Shown in pieces: positions 11,791 through 23,198 of a stretch of 64,000 nucleotides of DNA. The notes below the pieces were generated by a model. It worked only from the letters and a program-made list of their open reading frames with translations. It was not told the DNA's origin and did not search any database. How positions within the stretch are numbered: position 1 is the first letter of the stretch; every line of letters begins with the position of its first letter. Where the stretch lies: NCBI GenBank assembly GCA_036346375.1, contig CM070508.1:19970852-20034851 (forward strand), given 5' to 3'. Made by a program: the position numbers and the translations under genes. This DNA is from Guadua angustifolia (Eukaryota; Streptophyta; Magnoliopsida; Poales; Poaceae).

Positions 11791-12999
11791 TCATTCGCCG
11801 CACTTGTAACAGAGTCCTTTAGCTTTGCGATATGCCAATAATGCCGACATGCGATCATCTTGAGATCGTGGCCGCGAAGCCGGCAATTGCTTCTTGTCGT
11901 CTGGAGGCACACTGGGGTTTAGCTTGTTAACTGGAGGAGGTGGGAGTGTCATCGCCATCGATCGACCCAACGATCGTCCAGAAGTGAAAACCTCCATTCG
12001 GCGACCATCACGTCGGGGTTGAGTCGTCAACACGTCCTCCTGCAAAAGCGCGAGCGCACTAGCAGTATTGAGATCTTTTGGACGTTGAATGACGACAACG
12101 GAACAAATATCATCTTTGAGCCCATCAATGAATCTAGTAGTAAGAAATTCATTATGCAGAGTATTGTCATACGCTAATAACTGGTGCACCAATGCATCGA
12201 ACTGTTCGATATATTCAGTCACATTGCCAGTTTGGTGAATATGAAAAAATTGGCGCACTAAAGACCCATGTTGGTCTCTACCAAATCTATTAGCCAGAGC
12301 AAGGCCCAATTCTTCCCAATCCATACAAAAGAGTTTGTTATCCATAGATTGCATCCAAAATACAGCAGGTCCTTCAAAATGCAAAGTAGCCAGCCGAACC
12401 CACATGTCTTCCGGAATAGAATAAAATGCAAAGAAGTTTTCACAATGTTTCTTCCACAACTTTGGGTTAGAGCCATCAAAAGCAGGTAGACTAACTTGAG
12501 GTAGGTTAGCACCTAGACTTTGAGCCATGGAGGCAAAAGTGGAAACAGTTTGTGGGCTCGATTGAAACGGATAGCTATGAATAGGCGTCTGGGGTTGGAT
12601 ACCTGTGACCGGAGGAGGCACCGGGGCATCTCCGGCCCCAGCGCCCGCTCTCCGGTGAAGATGAGTCTCGTGGTGGCCAAAATGCCCAGACGTCGCCGTG
12701 ATTTGCGAACCTCCCTGATGTGCGGAAGCAGACGTCCCGATCTCGGTACCGTCCTTGAACATCACGGTACCAGACGGCAGTTACGCAAGAACCTTGCCGA
12801 TTTGTTGCTTCAAATCGGTCACGGCTGTATGCAACTCCGTCACTCGACCTTCCACCTTTGGCTTCCAGGCTTCAAGCTGATCGTGTTCTTCAGTCAACTT
12901 TCTCAAGGAATCGTCGACTCGCCTGATGTACTGCTGTACATCGGAGACCATCTGGCGGGTCTCATCCTCCTTCTTGTTGTTTTCTTCCAGCTTGGCCAA
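11791..12999 (-). pseudogene. gag of the Reina-like element
   Basis: A single frame encodes an N-terminal coiled-coil-like stretch (MAKLEENNKKEDETRQ...), a linker rich in P and H, then the retrotransposon gag core (LPAFDGSNPKLW...YIEQFDALVHQLL) and a CCHC zinc knuckle that starts CYKC. An in-frame TAA at 12781-12783 separates the coiled coil from the core. An in-frame TGA at 11791-11793 falls inside the knuckle, where the family normally has a residue before GH. Gag forms the particle that packages element RNA; this copy could not do so without readthrough. Confidence 0.85.
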
Positions 13000-13120
13000 G
13001 ATCGTTGTTAGCGGGTCCTCGCTTCATGGCAGCGCCATGTCTCCCTTCCTGGCTTGCAACCGAGTGAAATGGTCGTGAATCGCCTCCAGACTGTCGATCC
13101 ACAAGGATCCGAAAGGTCTG

Positions 13121-13132
13121 GCTCTGATACCA
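13121..13132 (-). other. primer binding site (initiator tRNA-Met)
   Basis: TGGTATCAGAGC on the minus strand, 2 nt inside the 5' LTR. It is the classic complement of the 3' end of plant initiator tRNA-Met. Confidence 0.9.
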
Positions 13133-13134
13133 GA

Positions 13135-13524
13135 TGTGAGACAACTTCTATCGGTGGTGTATAGATGTATGAATGAGTAAGGATTACAATCTCTCCGCCG
13201 CCAAATCGCCGCCTATCTGGTTTTTCAACACCACCAACTCACCGCCCTTGTTCCCCACGCAAGTTTCTTTATATAGCCGTTCTACTTACAACCACCACCT
13301 CTGATCCACACTGCTCTTTACAACTCACATAGACAGCAAAACTCTCCAGTTACGTGCGGACCCAATCTGGACCGACAACGGACGGGTTGGGCTTGTGGAC
13401 TCTTTTCGTTCTCTTGGTCGGCCCGTTTAACTTCGCGCCAACACTTGCTCCAGCTATCTTCAGCTCTGTTGTCTTGACAGCCGAAGCCGCTTCATGACCT
13501 GGTTGCGTAGGAAGGCTGCTGACA
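13135..13524 (-). repeat. Reina-like element, 5' LTR
   Basis: 390 bp partner of the left LTR, followed by the GAAAA target duplication. Its TATA-like motif (TATATAAA on the minus strand, 13268-13275) should drive the element's own transcript. Confidence 0.95.
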
Positions 13525-13560
13525 GAAAAATAGTATAATAATAATATGCCTACGTACTAA

Positions 13561-15562
13561 GAGCCTGTTTGGTACGGCTCCAGATCCGGGATTTTCATTT
13601 GGAGAAGCTAGATCCAAACCAAACGGTACCAACGCCAAAAAACTGATCCAGGATCTGGGCTCGGAGCGGAGCTGGAAATGAATAAAAATGCGGAGGCGAC
13701 CTTAAGGCGATCACGCATGGATCAACGCAAGGAAATAAAAAGCCATCGGGAGTTCAAACAAATTACATAAATGCCACTCACTTACCCCTATCCTCCTCAC
13801 CCCGATGCACCCCCCATGCTGCTGCGCCGTCAGAATCGCCGCACCTCGCTCGGCGACTCGGCGGCGCCTCGAACTGCTCCCCTGGCGATAAGCGACCACG
13901 GCGGACTCCCAGGCGATAAGCGGCGCAATGAGCCCCCTGGCGGCAGGCGGTGGTGGCCGGCTCCTGGCGCAAGGCGGCGCAACTCACGAGGCGAGAAGAG
14001 GCGGCGGTGACCGTGGGCAGGAGGCGGCAGAGGTGACTCGCGACCTGAGGGAAAGCTTCTTCCAAGCAGCCGGTGGCCCTCGAGTGTAGTGGTTCGACCT
14101 CGTGCTTGTAGAAGGTAAACCCTAATCCCCAATCCTCGTCCTTGTTCCCGCAGAAGAACAAGTTAGATATATTGGTAGATCAGGGTCTACAACTCAAAAT
14201 GTAATGGCAGTGTGTGATCATGATATGAGATTCATATATGCATCTATTGGGCAGCCAGGTTCAATGCATGACACAACTGTCCTATATCATGCATTGGAAG
14301 CTGATAGAGATACCTTTCCACATCCTCCTCAAGGTAAGTTGTACTTGCTTATTTTCTTTGTACTTTCTATACATTGAGTACTCAAATGACATGTACATTG
14401 CATGTTTCAGGTAAGTATTATCTTGTGGATGCCGGTTATCCTAACGGTCCAGGGTACTAAGCGCCATACAAGGGCCAAAGGTACCATGTGCCAGAGTTTC
14501 AAAGCGGGTCTGCACCAAGTGGTAATAAAGAGAAATTCAACCAATTGCACTCAATTTTACGCAATATTATTGAGAGATGCTTTGGTGTATGGAAAATGAA
14601 ATGGAGAATTCTTTTAAAGATGCCAAGCTATCCAATGTCAAAGCAAAAGATGATTGTAGCCGCAACTATGGGACTGCACAACTTCATACGTGACCATGAT
14701 GCGCCAGACAGGGATTTTCAAAGGTTTGATCTGGATCCAAACTATGTGCCTACAATACCATCAAGATATAAAAGATATGTCATTTCTCAAGATGCATCGG
14801 ATGCGTCAACATCAGATAGGAGTGATACATCTATGGACGCATTTCGTGATGTGCTTGCACAGGCAATTGCAGGATGATTGAGATATTATTTGTGGCATTT
14901 CTCGTCTTTTGTTAGCGCTCATGGTTAATCCATGCCAGAATTACCAACATATGGTTTCTTTTTTGTCTGTAATATTTTCTCACTTGTGGAATATGCTCTA
15001 GTAATTCCTTGACTTTAACAAAATTCTCCCATCATCTACTTGATTACATGAACTGCGCCATCTAGCATACCAATGTAATAATTCTGGATGACATTTTTCA
15101 TCCACAACATTGGGCCCAGGAAAGGTGCTTTAATTCATCGTTCATGTAGTTAGGGCCACAGTGAAGTTGGCAACATGCTATTGGTTTGCTTCATAGCTAC
15201 CAGCCTACCACGTTAGGGATCCAGCAACTATTTGGAGCACATACACGGAGGGATGCATGTTTCGATCGATCTAGGCTTTAAGGTTTCGTTACGTGGCTCG
15301 TCAGCTCATAGCCTTTCACAGCATCACCATGTTTCGATCGATCGAGGCTTCGTTACGTGGACATAAATAAAAAAAAAATGAAGAGTTACAACCAAGGGTA
15401 GTATGGTCTATTTGCTTTCCTTCCTCCCTTCAAGATCTCTGGAGCTAATTTCCTAGCCAAACGCTTTTGTCAAACTGATCTAACTTCTGAGTGAAGTAGA
15501 TCCTTCAGGAAGCAGGATCTGGATCTAGAAAAGCAGGATCTGAAGCCCTACCAAACAGGCCC
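13561..15562 (+). mobile_element. PIF/Harbinger element with transposase remnant (2002 bp)
   Basis: Terminal inverted repeats begin GAGCCTGTTTGGTACGGC on the left and GGGCCTGTTTGGTAGGGC on the right. Both ends are flanked by TAA (13558-13560 and 15563-15565), the 3-bp duplication typical of PIF/Harbinger. The interior holds a GC-rich leader (13790-14110) and the C-terminal half of a HARBI1-like transposase. It lies 36 bp from the Reina-like element. Confidence 0.9.
14165..14877 (+). pseudogene. HARBI1-like DDE transposase, truncated
   Basis: Plus-strand coding pieces, separated by a probable intron (about 14335-14410), read VMAVCDHDMRFIYAS, then YYLVDAGYPNGPG, then NIIERCFGVWKMKWRIL and GLHNFIRDHD. 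These hold the three acidic positions of the DDE_Tnp_4 family (D in VCDHD, D in LVDAG, E in IIERC). A stop follows NGPGY at about 14458. The N-terminal helix-turn-helix half of the protein was not found, so the enzyme is not functional. The final open segment ends at 14877. Confidence 0.8.
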
Positions 15563-15665
15563 TAACTACTCACTCTGATCTTCAAAAAGCTGACGTTTAA
15601 GACATGATTTCACATACCAAGATAGGTTAATTAAACGTGTTTATTTACCATTCTACCCATATTAA

Positions 15666-15880
15666 GGGCCTGTTTGGTAGAGCTCCAGATCCTAACTTCT
15701 CCTGAGATCTGAAACTTGTAGGCTAAAATAAAGTAAATTAAGTTTATATTTTTGGCCTAAAATATAAACAAGATGATCCATCTAAACATTCTTAATGTAC
15801 TCACAGCTCCAGCTTCACGGATCTGTGGAGCTAGGAAAACCTAACTCCCTCGTGAAGCTAGAGCCGTACCAAACAGGCCC
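15666..15880. mobile_element. Tourist-like MITE (215 bp)
   Basis: Ends GGGCCTGTTTGGTAGAGC and its near-inverse, with TAA target duplications at 15663-15665 and 15881-15883. The termini match those of the larger PIF/Harbinger element that ends 103 bp to the left, so it is probably a deletion derivative of that family. Confidence 0.92.
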
Positions 15881-15948
15881 TAACTCACATAGATCAGAAC
15901 ACTAGAATAGAACAATAAATTGCTACAGTCCTAGTTGTTTGAGGCTAT

Positions 15949-18456
15949 CTCCCTATACTAACTCGTACAACGTTCGAGTACTGGTGCTCGCATTTGGCCT
16001 TTTTGCTGTTCTTTTCTTTTTTGTTGCACTTGCATGTGGTTTCTTTTGCTCTTTTTTCCTTTGCTGCATGCTGGGTGGCTCGGCGCATTTGTTTATTTCT
16101 TCTGCATGCTCGGCACTTTGTTTATTTGCTGCAACCAACAATCGCCCAATCTACAATCTTATACCTGCCTCTCTTGCCGCCATACTTCTTTTTCATTTTT
16201 CTTTTGCTTGTCTCTCTTGACTCCATGTCTTCTTTGTTTTTCTGCTCACGCCAGCGACCGCTAAATCCTTTCGCCAACTCCGAGTTGGCGCTAAAATATT
16301 CGTCGCCGCTCACACGTACGTATATATATACACGCTAACTCCTAGAGCACTGTATTGTTTTCTCTTATCTCACCGCACACTGACACACTAGAGAAAGCAA
16401 GGCAAAGAACACTACGAGAGATGGATTTGAATATGAAACCACCTAATGAAGTTGTTCCAAACGATGGGATAGATCTAAACTTGGAACCACCCGAAGAAAA
16501 TCTTAACTTTCTTATTTTCTTTGTTGTTTTGATATTAATTCAACTTTTTTACTTGACCTTTTTACTCGTGCAATTTTTTTTTCTAAATCTGAGTATATAT
16601 GTTTAGGCAAGAAAGATGTGTCAGATGCTGTACGAAGAGAAATATTTCAAGCTTTGTTAACAAGAAGCACCAATGGAAGATTGAAGCGTCATGTGACTAG
16701 GGAAGTTGCTGAATTATTCTCAGTTAAAATTCGAACCATACAACATATTTGGAAGCAAGGTAAAAGTTATCTTAATCAAGGCATTATGGTTGATGTTTCT
16801 AGTAGAAAGTGCAACTCCAGTCGTAAACAAGTTCAAGTAGATGTATCTGCGCTACGTGATATTCCTTTTTCAGATCGAACAACATTAGAAGACGTATGTG
16901 CTCGGTTACATGTGAGTAAAACTAAGCTGTTGGCACTGAAATAGGAAGGTCTCATTAGGTGTTAGTTAAACAATATAAAGGCATACTTAACAGATGCAAA
17001 CAAGAAAAGTAGGCTACAATGGTGTGTATCTATGCTTGACCCAGATACCACACCGAATGGTCCAATGTTTAAGGGGCTAATTGATGTTATTTTTATTGAT
17101 GAAAAATGGTTCAATCTTACAAGAAAAACAGAGAGCTATTATACGCTTCCAGACAAAGATGAGCCCACACGGACGTGTAAAAGCAAGAATTTTATCCTCA
17201 AAATCATGTTCTTATGTGATGTTGCTCGTCCAAGGTTTGATTTAGATGGAAATTGAACTTTTGATGGAAAGATTGGGTGCTTCCCTCTTGTTACTTATGA
17301 AGGTGCTAAGAGAACAAATGTTAACCGGGTAGCTGGGACAATTGAAATAAACCCCATCAAATCGGTTACAAAGGAAATCACTAGAAGATTTATCATCGAT
17401 AAGGTCTTGCCTGCTATTCGACCTAAGTGGCCGCGTGAAGATGACAACAATCCGATCTTTATCCAACAGGATAATGCTAAACCACATATCACACCTACTA
17501 ACCCATTGTTTTGTGAAGCTGCTAAACAAGATGGATTTCATATTAGACTCATTTATCAACCAGCAAATTCACCGGATTTTAATATCTTAGATTTGGGGTT
17601 TTTTCGTGCTATCCAGTCAATTCAATATAAGAAGACCACAAAGACAGTAGCTGAACTTTTTCTAATTATTGAAGAGGTATTGTCTTTCTTTTGGTTAATT
17701 ATACTCTCATCATTTTACTTGGAGATAACATTTGTTTTACACAAAACAATCTTTCCACGAGTACTATGTACACAAGTTGAATCGAATTTTCCTGATGCTC
17801 CCCTTTGTTATGATGGAGACCATGAAAGTAGGAGGAGGAAATAACTTCAAGATTGCTCACATGAAGAAAGGGATACTAGAAATACAAGGGCGCCTTCCTT
17901 TGCAGATTAGTTGCAATTTGTCATTGGTAGGTGAAGCTATGACACAGCTCACTGAATAATTTGCCAAGAGAGAATGTTGTAAACTTTTTTTGATTGATGT
18001 AGAGATGTACTACTGGTTTGATCATTACAAATTTTTTTATTGATGCAAAGATGTACTACTAGTTTCATCATTACTTTTTTTTCCTCATCTAAATGAGCAA
18101 ATTTAACTTTACCTTCTTTCATTTGCTGCGAGCTCTCGTTTTCTTGATGTTCCATATTGCTAACGGAGTAGTGCTACTACTAGTTCAGCCGAATCAAGTA
18201 GCTAGTGCTAGAAAGTCCATATATAATCACGGTACAAGAATCCCAACAATCCAATTTACTCAGCCACAGCATGCTTACGAGTATCAAAGAAGAAGCTTTG
18301 GAAAAGAGGCAACCATAAATTGCATGAATGTCGTTGTAGTGTTGCACTAAAAGCAGGGGTAAAAGAGTCCAGGTAACCCCTCAATTCCCTCAACGTCAAC
18401 TTTTCGCATGCTTTGTATAAAATGCTCCAACGTAAGTTTTTGAAGACTGGAGGGAG
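15949..18456 (+). mobile_element. mariner-like element (plant MLE)
   Basis: The right end reads CTGGAGGGAG followed by TA, the plant MLE/Stowaway terminus. The left end is less certain: CTCCCTATACTAACTCG at 15949 is the best candidate. The interior encodes a DDD transposase with several breaks. Region 15949-16420 is a pyrimidine-rich leader. Confidence 0.7.
16421..17959 (+). pseudogene. mariner-like transposase, decayed
   Basis: Starts MDLNMKPPN and has a second DLNLEPP motif within 30 residues. After a probable intron (16500-16610) comes a helix-turn-helix region (REVAELFSVKIRTIQHIWKQG and DVCARLHVSKTKLL). The catalytic part follows with three aspartates: VIFIDEKWFN, FIQQDNAKPH and NSPDFNILDLGFF, the pattern of plant mariner (DD39D) enzymes. 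Stops at about 16942 and 17254, plus a second intron-like break near 17675-17735, fragment the frame. The C-terminal piece ends at 17959. Such enzymes cut and paste at TA sites and can mobilise Stowaway MITEs; this copy appears dead. Confidence 0.85.
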
Positions 18457-18497
18457 TACTACTCAATGTCCATATCATTCATACTGTTAGTGAGGAC

Positions 18498-18609
18498 ACC
18501 GTCGGAGACTAGGAGGATGCCGCCTTCATGGCCAACAAGATCAAGACCAACCTCGAGGGTGACGACATCACCACCAAGGTCGATGCCATGAAGCATGCCA
18601 TCATGCCCC
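18498..18609 (+). pseudogene. coatomer beta-subunit-like gene fragment
   Basis: A short GC-richer segment encodes MANKIKTNLEGDDITTKV then DAMKHAIMPLI, resembling the conserved N-terminus of plant beta-COP (remembered pattern: EIKADLEG..VAAKVDAMKRAIMLLL). A stop lies upstream in the same frame and no other part of the gene is present. It is wedged between the mariner terminus and a reversed LTR. Identification is from remembered family pattern. Confidence 0.5.
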
Positions 18610-20650
18610 TTATCGGAACCCGAATATGTAAATCCAGACCCTCTGTGTATACTGCACTAGTCTAAGATCACGCTAGTGTACACATGTTAAACATAGATGA
18701 ATATCACAATCATACAAAGCAAAAACATAACAAAAGAATTTATATATTAAATAATATCTGTTAGATGACCTTTTGGTCAAACTTACATGAACATACCTCA
18801 TAAGGCTAAACTGTGAATAACAAATTGAACAGCAACAGAATAAAAATATAGATAAATCCCTTAGTACACCACAGACAACTAACAAGGCTCGCACCCTAGA
18901 AATTTGTCTCCTTCTGGGACTCCTCTTCATGAACTGATGTAGACTCCTTACTGGTAATGTTGATGCTGGTAAAGGTAAGTACTTAAAGCACCCAACAAGT
19001 TGTGCACAGAATGTAATTCTAATATAGCTATATGCAAGGCTTATTCCAAAGGAATGGCTAACATAGCTATTTTGCAGCAAAGCAGCATTTATAAAAAAAT
19101 ACAATAAGTAGATTTTAAAGATGATAAAACGAATAATAATAAATAAACCGATTCATCACTTCTCAAGTAAACAAAGATATCCAAACCTAAGTCAAGTTCC
19201 AAACCATCAATTGGTAATCTCTCATCCATCCCAAGTTTCCATTTTATAAAATCGAACCCTCGACTGTAATCCCCTAGCATTGCTCAATACCGCGAGAACG
19301 GGTATCCGAATAGATTTTTCTCTCTATAGAGGTTATGCACGTTACCCACACGACATGAACATCTCTTTGTACAATTGATATTAACACACTTTCTTTGGTG
19401 TGTCACAGAGAAATCATGACGAAACCTTTCAGAAAACCTTTATTTCAACATTGACCCTCCCGGTAAGCCATACACTAACCCTTCCCTCATTGGAGGTGAA
19501 GGTTAGGGCTGACAAACCGTTAGATTGATGTGTGACCATACTTCAATGTATACACGCTTCTATGTGGTTATCCACCTGAGGAATCACATATCAAGATAAC
19601 GGTAATCATACTTAATTAAGTCCATCCCATACCAGATATGTGGTTGCATGATTGACTTAGTTCAAGGGCTCACAAGGTTAAGTTCTTAATTGACCGAGGC
19701 AAGGTTTCCACAAACCCTCTGCTATTTCTGGCCCACCTTGGCACACTGTCCCTTACCACTTGCCCCAATCTAAATTATTTACCACCCCGGTTGATTACCA
19801 TGCACCATGTGCTATCAACAAATCAACATCGTTTCGTGACATACGTCACTACAACTCAATATTATTGTGTAATAGCACCCGACACACCTTTCATAAACAT
19901 GTTTTATATTCCATTAGTCAAGATTGAGTTTGACATTTCAAAAGATGTGAAACGAAAGAGAAAGCCAAATAAACACTAAATAGATAGCAAATAGGCTTTA
20001 AAAATTAAATAAAATTTACTATTAAATAGATATGAATTTTAAAATTTTTTAGAAATTTGAATCACCTCAATCGGAGCTCGTATGAGGAAGCACAGGCTCT
20101 CGGGAGATTCAAAAATCATAAAAACCTGAAAATTAGAAAATACCGTATTAATCAAATTGTTTTTATACTGAGAAATGAATTTATTGCATCTGCTAACGTC
20201 AGCATTGCACCACTGTTGACACGGGCGTATGGACAGGACCCCATCTGGTCCACCATGGACTTGGTCCATGCCGCCTCGATTCCCGCAATGACACATTTCA
20301 GTCATCAATTGGCTAGGCGCAAGGATGGATCAGGATTGTCCCTTCGAATTTGACGGTCTGCATCAACCTGGCATGGAAAGGCACGTGGTGCCATCTCTAC
20401 AGTCCATGACGGATCGAACAGTTGCGATAGTATCCGATCTAAACCGCCCAGCCAATGGTGTCTGGATGTTTGGACTACATGATCCACGCCGGAGTATCGC
20501 AGTCGCAGATTGGTCGGGGAAACTCCGGGGTCACAGGTACATCCTTACAAGAAGTATTAGGGTAGGCTGCCACCTTCTCGGCCTTCCACTTCTACTTCTG
20601 AAGAATCGTTGCATAGAACTGACATTGGCAACCCCAATGGCATAGGGCAG
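18610..20650 (-). repeat. long gypsy-type LTR in reverse orientation (copy B)
   Basis: The left boundary matches the reverse complement of the end of the solo LTR at 26928: CTCTGTGTAT and CACTAGTC blocks at about 18640-18660. Further matches occur at 19260-19400 (AGAGGTTATGCAC, reverse of GTGCATAACCTCT) and at 20040-20110 (AATCACCTCAATCGGAGC). The 5' end of the LTR is not reached before the sequence changes near 20650. No internal retroelement domains adjoin it. Confidence 0.7.
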
Positions 20651-20760
20651 TATTGGGTGTGGTGGTGGCACAACTAGAGTGTTGGATGTGGAGGTTGGCC
20701 TAATAAAGAAGTGTTGGTTGGGGTTGTGGAGTGGCTACTGGTTTTATCTCTCTTGTTTAG

Positions 20761-21398
20761 TGTCGACGATCGGGATTGGCTGACCGCAAAAGTGAGGAGG
20801 GGGTTAGTGTGAATGAGGGACCCAAGAAGCGCCTCGCTCAACAAAGGCGTGATGTAGGTCGGTGCGTGGCGTCAACGAGCAGGGGACGGCAGATTATACT
20901 GGTTCGTGCCCCACAAGGGTAATAGCCCTACGTCCAGTCTTCTCCAGAGGTGAAGGAATTCACTAATTGCGAGTACAAAGAGTATTACAGCTCGAGCTTG
21001 AGCGCTTTGTTGTGTTTTTTCCTCTACGGCTGGTGCTCTCCCTCTTCTGTATGCATGCCTTGCGAGATCTTATATCCTCCTGGAAACTGCCTGTAACGGA
21101 CGGGAGAGATTCTCGGAGGAGTGGCCTCGTGCGCATTGAAAGTAGGCTGTAACCACCCCGGATTCACCGCCCATGTCCGCCTTAATGCCATCGTGCAGGT
21201 CTTGGTAACGGCCGAGTAAACGCACACCCCTGAGCCAAGGTCGAGGTCAAGCAGGAACGGGACCCCGCCGCGCGAGCTCAAGGTCGTGCGGGAATGGACG
21301 TCGCTAGGCCGTGGTCGAGGGCCTTTGCTGCAACATCTGGAGCCGGGGGCCCCTTTGACCATATGTTGACTTCTCAGAGATTTTCCCAGTCCACGTCA
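20761..21398 (-). repeat. Tat element, 3' LTR
   Basis: 638 bp, TGTCGACGATCGG to CCAGTCCACGTCA. Preceded by TTTAG. A purine-rich GAGCCTCGGGGGC on the minus strand just inside it is the candidate polypurine tract. Confidence 0.95.
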
Positions 21399-21799
21399 GC
21401 TAGCCCCCGAGGCTCAAGGTCGTGGAAGAGACCTGGATCGACCTCGAGCACATGAGTCAGCCAGGACAGACTTCAGATTTCTTACACCTTCGGTCAAGGT
21501 CGGGCGGAGATCACCAGGAAAAGACCTTGGCTCCATGACACCTGGCGCCCCTTGGACTTCACAATGCTGGTACGAATTCAACCGGTCAGAGGGGGTGCCT
21601 GCAACGCCTTGAAACCGCCGCCCAAACCTTAATTGCGCCCGTCAAATCGCCACTAACACACCTTTTGAGGAGTCTCAATCGACGGCAATCCGGGCCTATA
21701 AACCCAAGTCATCTGCGACCTTCGAAGAACTTCCTGATTTCCTTGCGCTCCTCGACTCCTAGCTTCTTACTCGCGTGACTCTTCCCTCCTCGACCAAGC

Positions 21800-22099
21800 T
21801 TGAAAGCCACCGCCATGGCCAAACTCGGAAGGAGCTCCATGTCGCTGGCGAGGATGAGGGAGCTCGAGAGCCTGGGTCTCCTCGACCCAGCGATGTGGAG
21901 GTTGCCAGATGGTGAGACCGAACCACATCTTGGGGACGACGAGCTCGTATGCACCGAGCACTATGCGCTCTTCGGCCTGCAGACACCGGAGAGCGACTTC
22001 ATGGCGGCAATCCTTGCCCATTGTGAGATCGAGCTCATCAACCTGGTGCCCAATATTCCACATAGAATTTTTGAAGCTGGTCAATATTTTACGAGCTAG
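21800..22099 (+). CDS. antisense extra ORF of the Tat element (Transposase_28-like fragment)
   Basis: Lies between integrase and 3' LTR but on the strand opposite to gag-pol. The 99-aa frame reads LARMRELESLGLLDP, then DDELVCTEHYALFGLQTP and HCEIELINLVPNI. This resembles the N-terminal part of the plant 'putative gypsy type transposon' domain (PF04195). Tat-lineage elements often carry an additional, sometimes antisense, ORF at this place; its role is unknown. The usual continuation after LVPN is missing, so the frame is truncated. The start could be the first or the third Met (MAKLGRSS or MSLARM). Assignment rests on remembered family pattern. Confidence 0.6.
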   Translation: MKATAMAKLGRSSMSLARMRELESLGLLDPAMWRLPDGETEPHLGDDELVCTEHYALFGLQTPESDFMAAILAHCEIELINLVPNIPHRIFEAGQYFTS

Positions 22100-22123
22100 A
22101 GAGCTCTCTGCCATCGAGCATCG

Positions 22124-23193
22124 CTAGCCGGTAAGCCCCCGTAAGATCTGTTGAAACAACTCTATAGGGCCCTCCCACCGTGGGGATAACTTGTTGGTGT
22201 TGGACGGAGCCTGAATCCGTTTCAGGGCTAGGTCCCCAACAAGGAGCTCCCTAGGTCGTACCGATCGGGATGCATGTCTGCGAAGAGCTTGCAGGTAGTG
22301 CGCCGATCGTAGCAGTGCACAGCATCTTACTTCTTCCGCCAGGGTAAGTTCAAGGGACCGTTCTTGCTCGAAGTCGATCTGATCGACCAAGCTGACCCTG
22401 GCAGAGCCCAGCGTGACCTCCGGAGGCAGGACGGCTTCGGTACCGAACACGAGCCGGAAGGGTGTAGACCCTGTTGCTCGGCTGACGGTGGTACGAATAG
22501 ACCATAAGACGGTGAGAAGTTCGTCCACCCAGGTTTGGCCGTGTCGTTCGAGTTCATCTGATACTCGTTTTTTGACGCCTTGAATGATTTGTCCGTTGGC
22601 ACGTTCCACTGCTCCATTACTCTGCGGGTGGGCCACCGAGGCATAGCATACCTTGGTGCCTATGTCTTCGCAGTACCCCTGGAACAGCTCACTGGTAAAT
22701 TGAGTTCCATTGTCAGTAATGATTCTGCATGGAACCCCATACCTGGTGACCACGAACAAGCGGAAGAACTTGATCGCCACGCGGGCCGTGATGGTCGGAA
22801 CGGGTTCGGCTTCGATCCATTTGGTGAAGGTATAGATGGCGACGAACAGGAACTTCTTTCCTCCGGTCGCCCGCGGGAAGGGGCCAAGAATGTCCAGCCC
22901 CTAGGTCGAGAAAGGCCAGCGGCGAGGATGGTGCGGAGCGCGAAGCGAGTTGATCGACTTCCGAGCATGGCTGGCGAGGCTCGACAGGTGCGAATAATGT
23001 TGCGCGCATCCTGAAGTGCCGATGGCCAGTAGAACCCCAAGCGGAAAGCCTTCCCGACCATGGTCCTGAAAGAAGAGTGTGCCCCACACAGACCTGAATG
23101 AATGTCATGTAGTAGGTACTTACCCTCCTCTGTGGTGACACACTTCATCAGGATGCCGGAAAGATTCCGGCGATAAAGTTTGCCCGGCGCTTG
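22124..23193 (-). pseudogene. integrase of the Tat element
   Basis: The head carries an HHCC-like zinc site (HDIHSGLCGAHSSFRT... IIRTCRAS, second Cys partly degraded). After a frameshift the catalytic core reads RIITDNGTQFTSELF and AHPQSNGAVERANGQI, holding the second Asp and the Glu. The first Asp lies in the degraded segment between. The C-terminal GPY/F-like part follows (LSPRWEGPIELF). Split from the RNase H by the solo LTR, whose left target duplication is 23194-23198. Confidence 0.88.
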
Positions 23194-23198
23194 ATCCT

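Larger units (their letters stand above)
7852..13524 (-). mobile_element. Ty3/gypsy chromovirus, Reina-like, full length (5673 bp)
   Basis: Two direct 390-bp LTRs (7852-8241 and 13135-13524) begin TGTGAGACAAC and end GGCTGCTGACA. The 5-bp target duplication GAAAA is perfect (7847-7851 and 13525-13529). The element reads on the minus strand, so the right LTR is the 5' LTR. A primer binding site matching the initiator methionine tRNA and a polypurine tract are in place. Order of domains is gag, protease, RT, RNase H, integrase, chromodomain. Short LTRs, size, iMet primer and chromodomain suggest the Reina clade. I count about 13 differences between the LTRs (roughly 97% identity), mostly transitions. 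Several nonsense codons and two frameshifts show that it is inactive. Confidence 0.95.
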
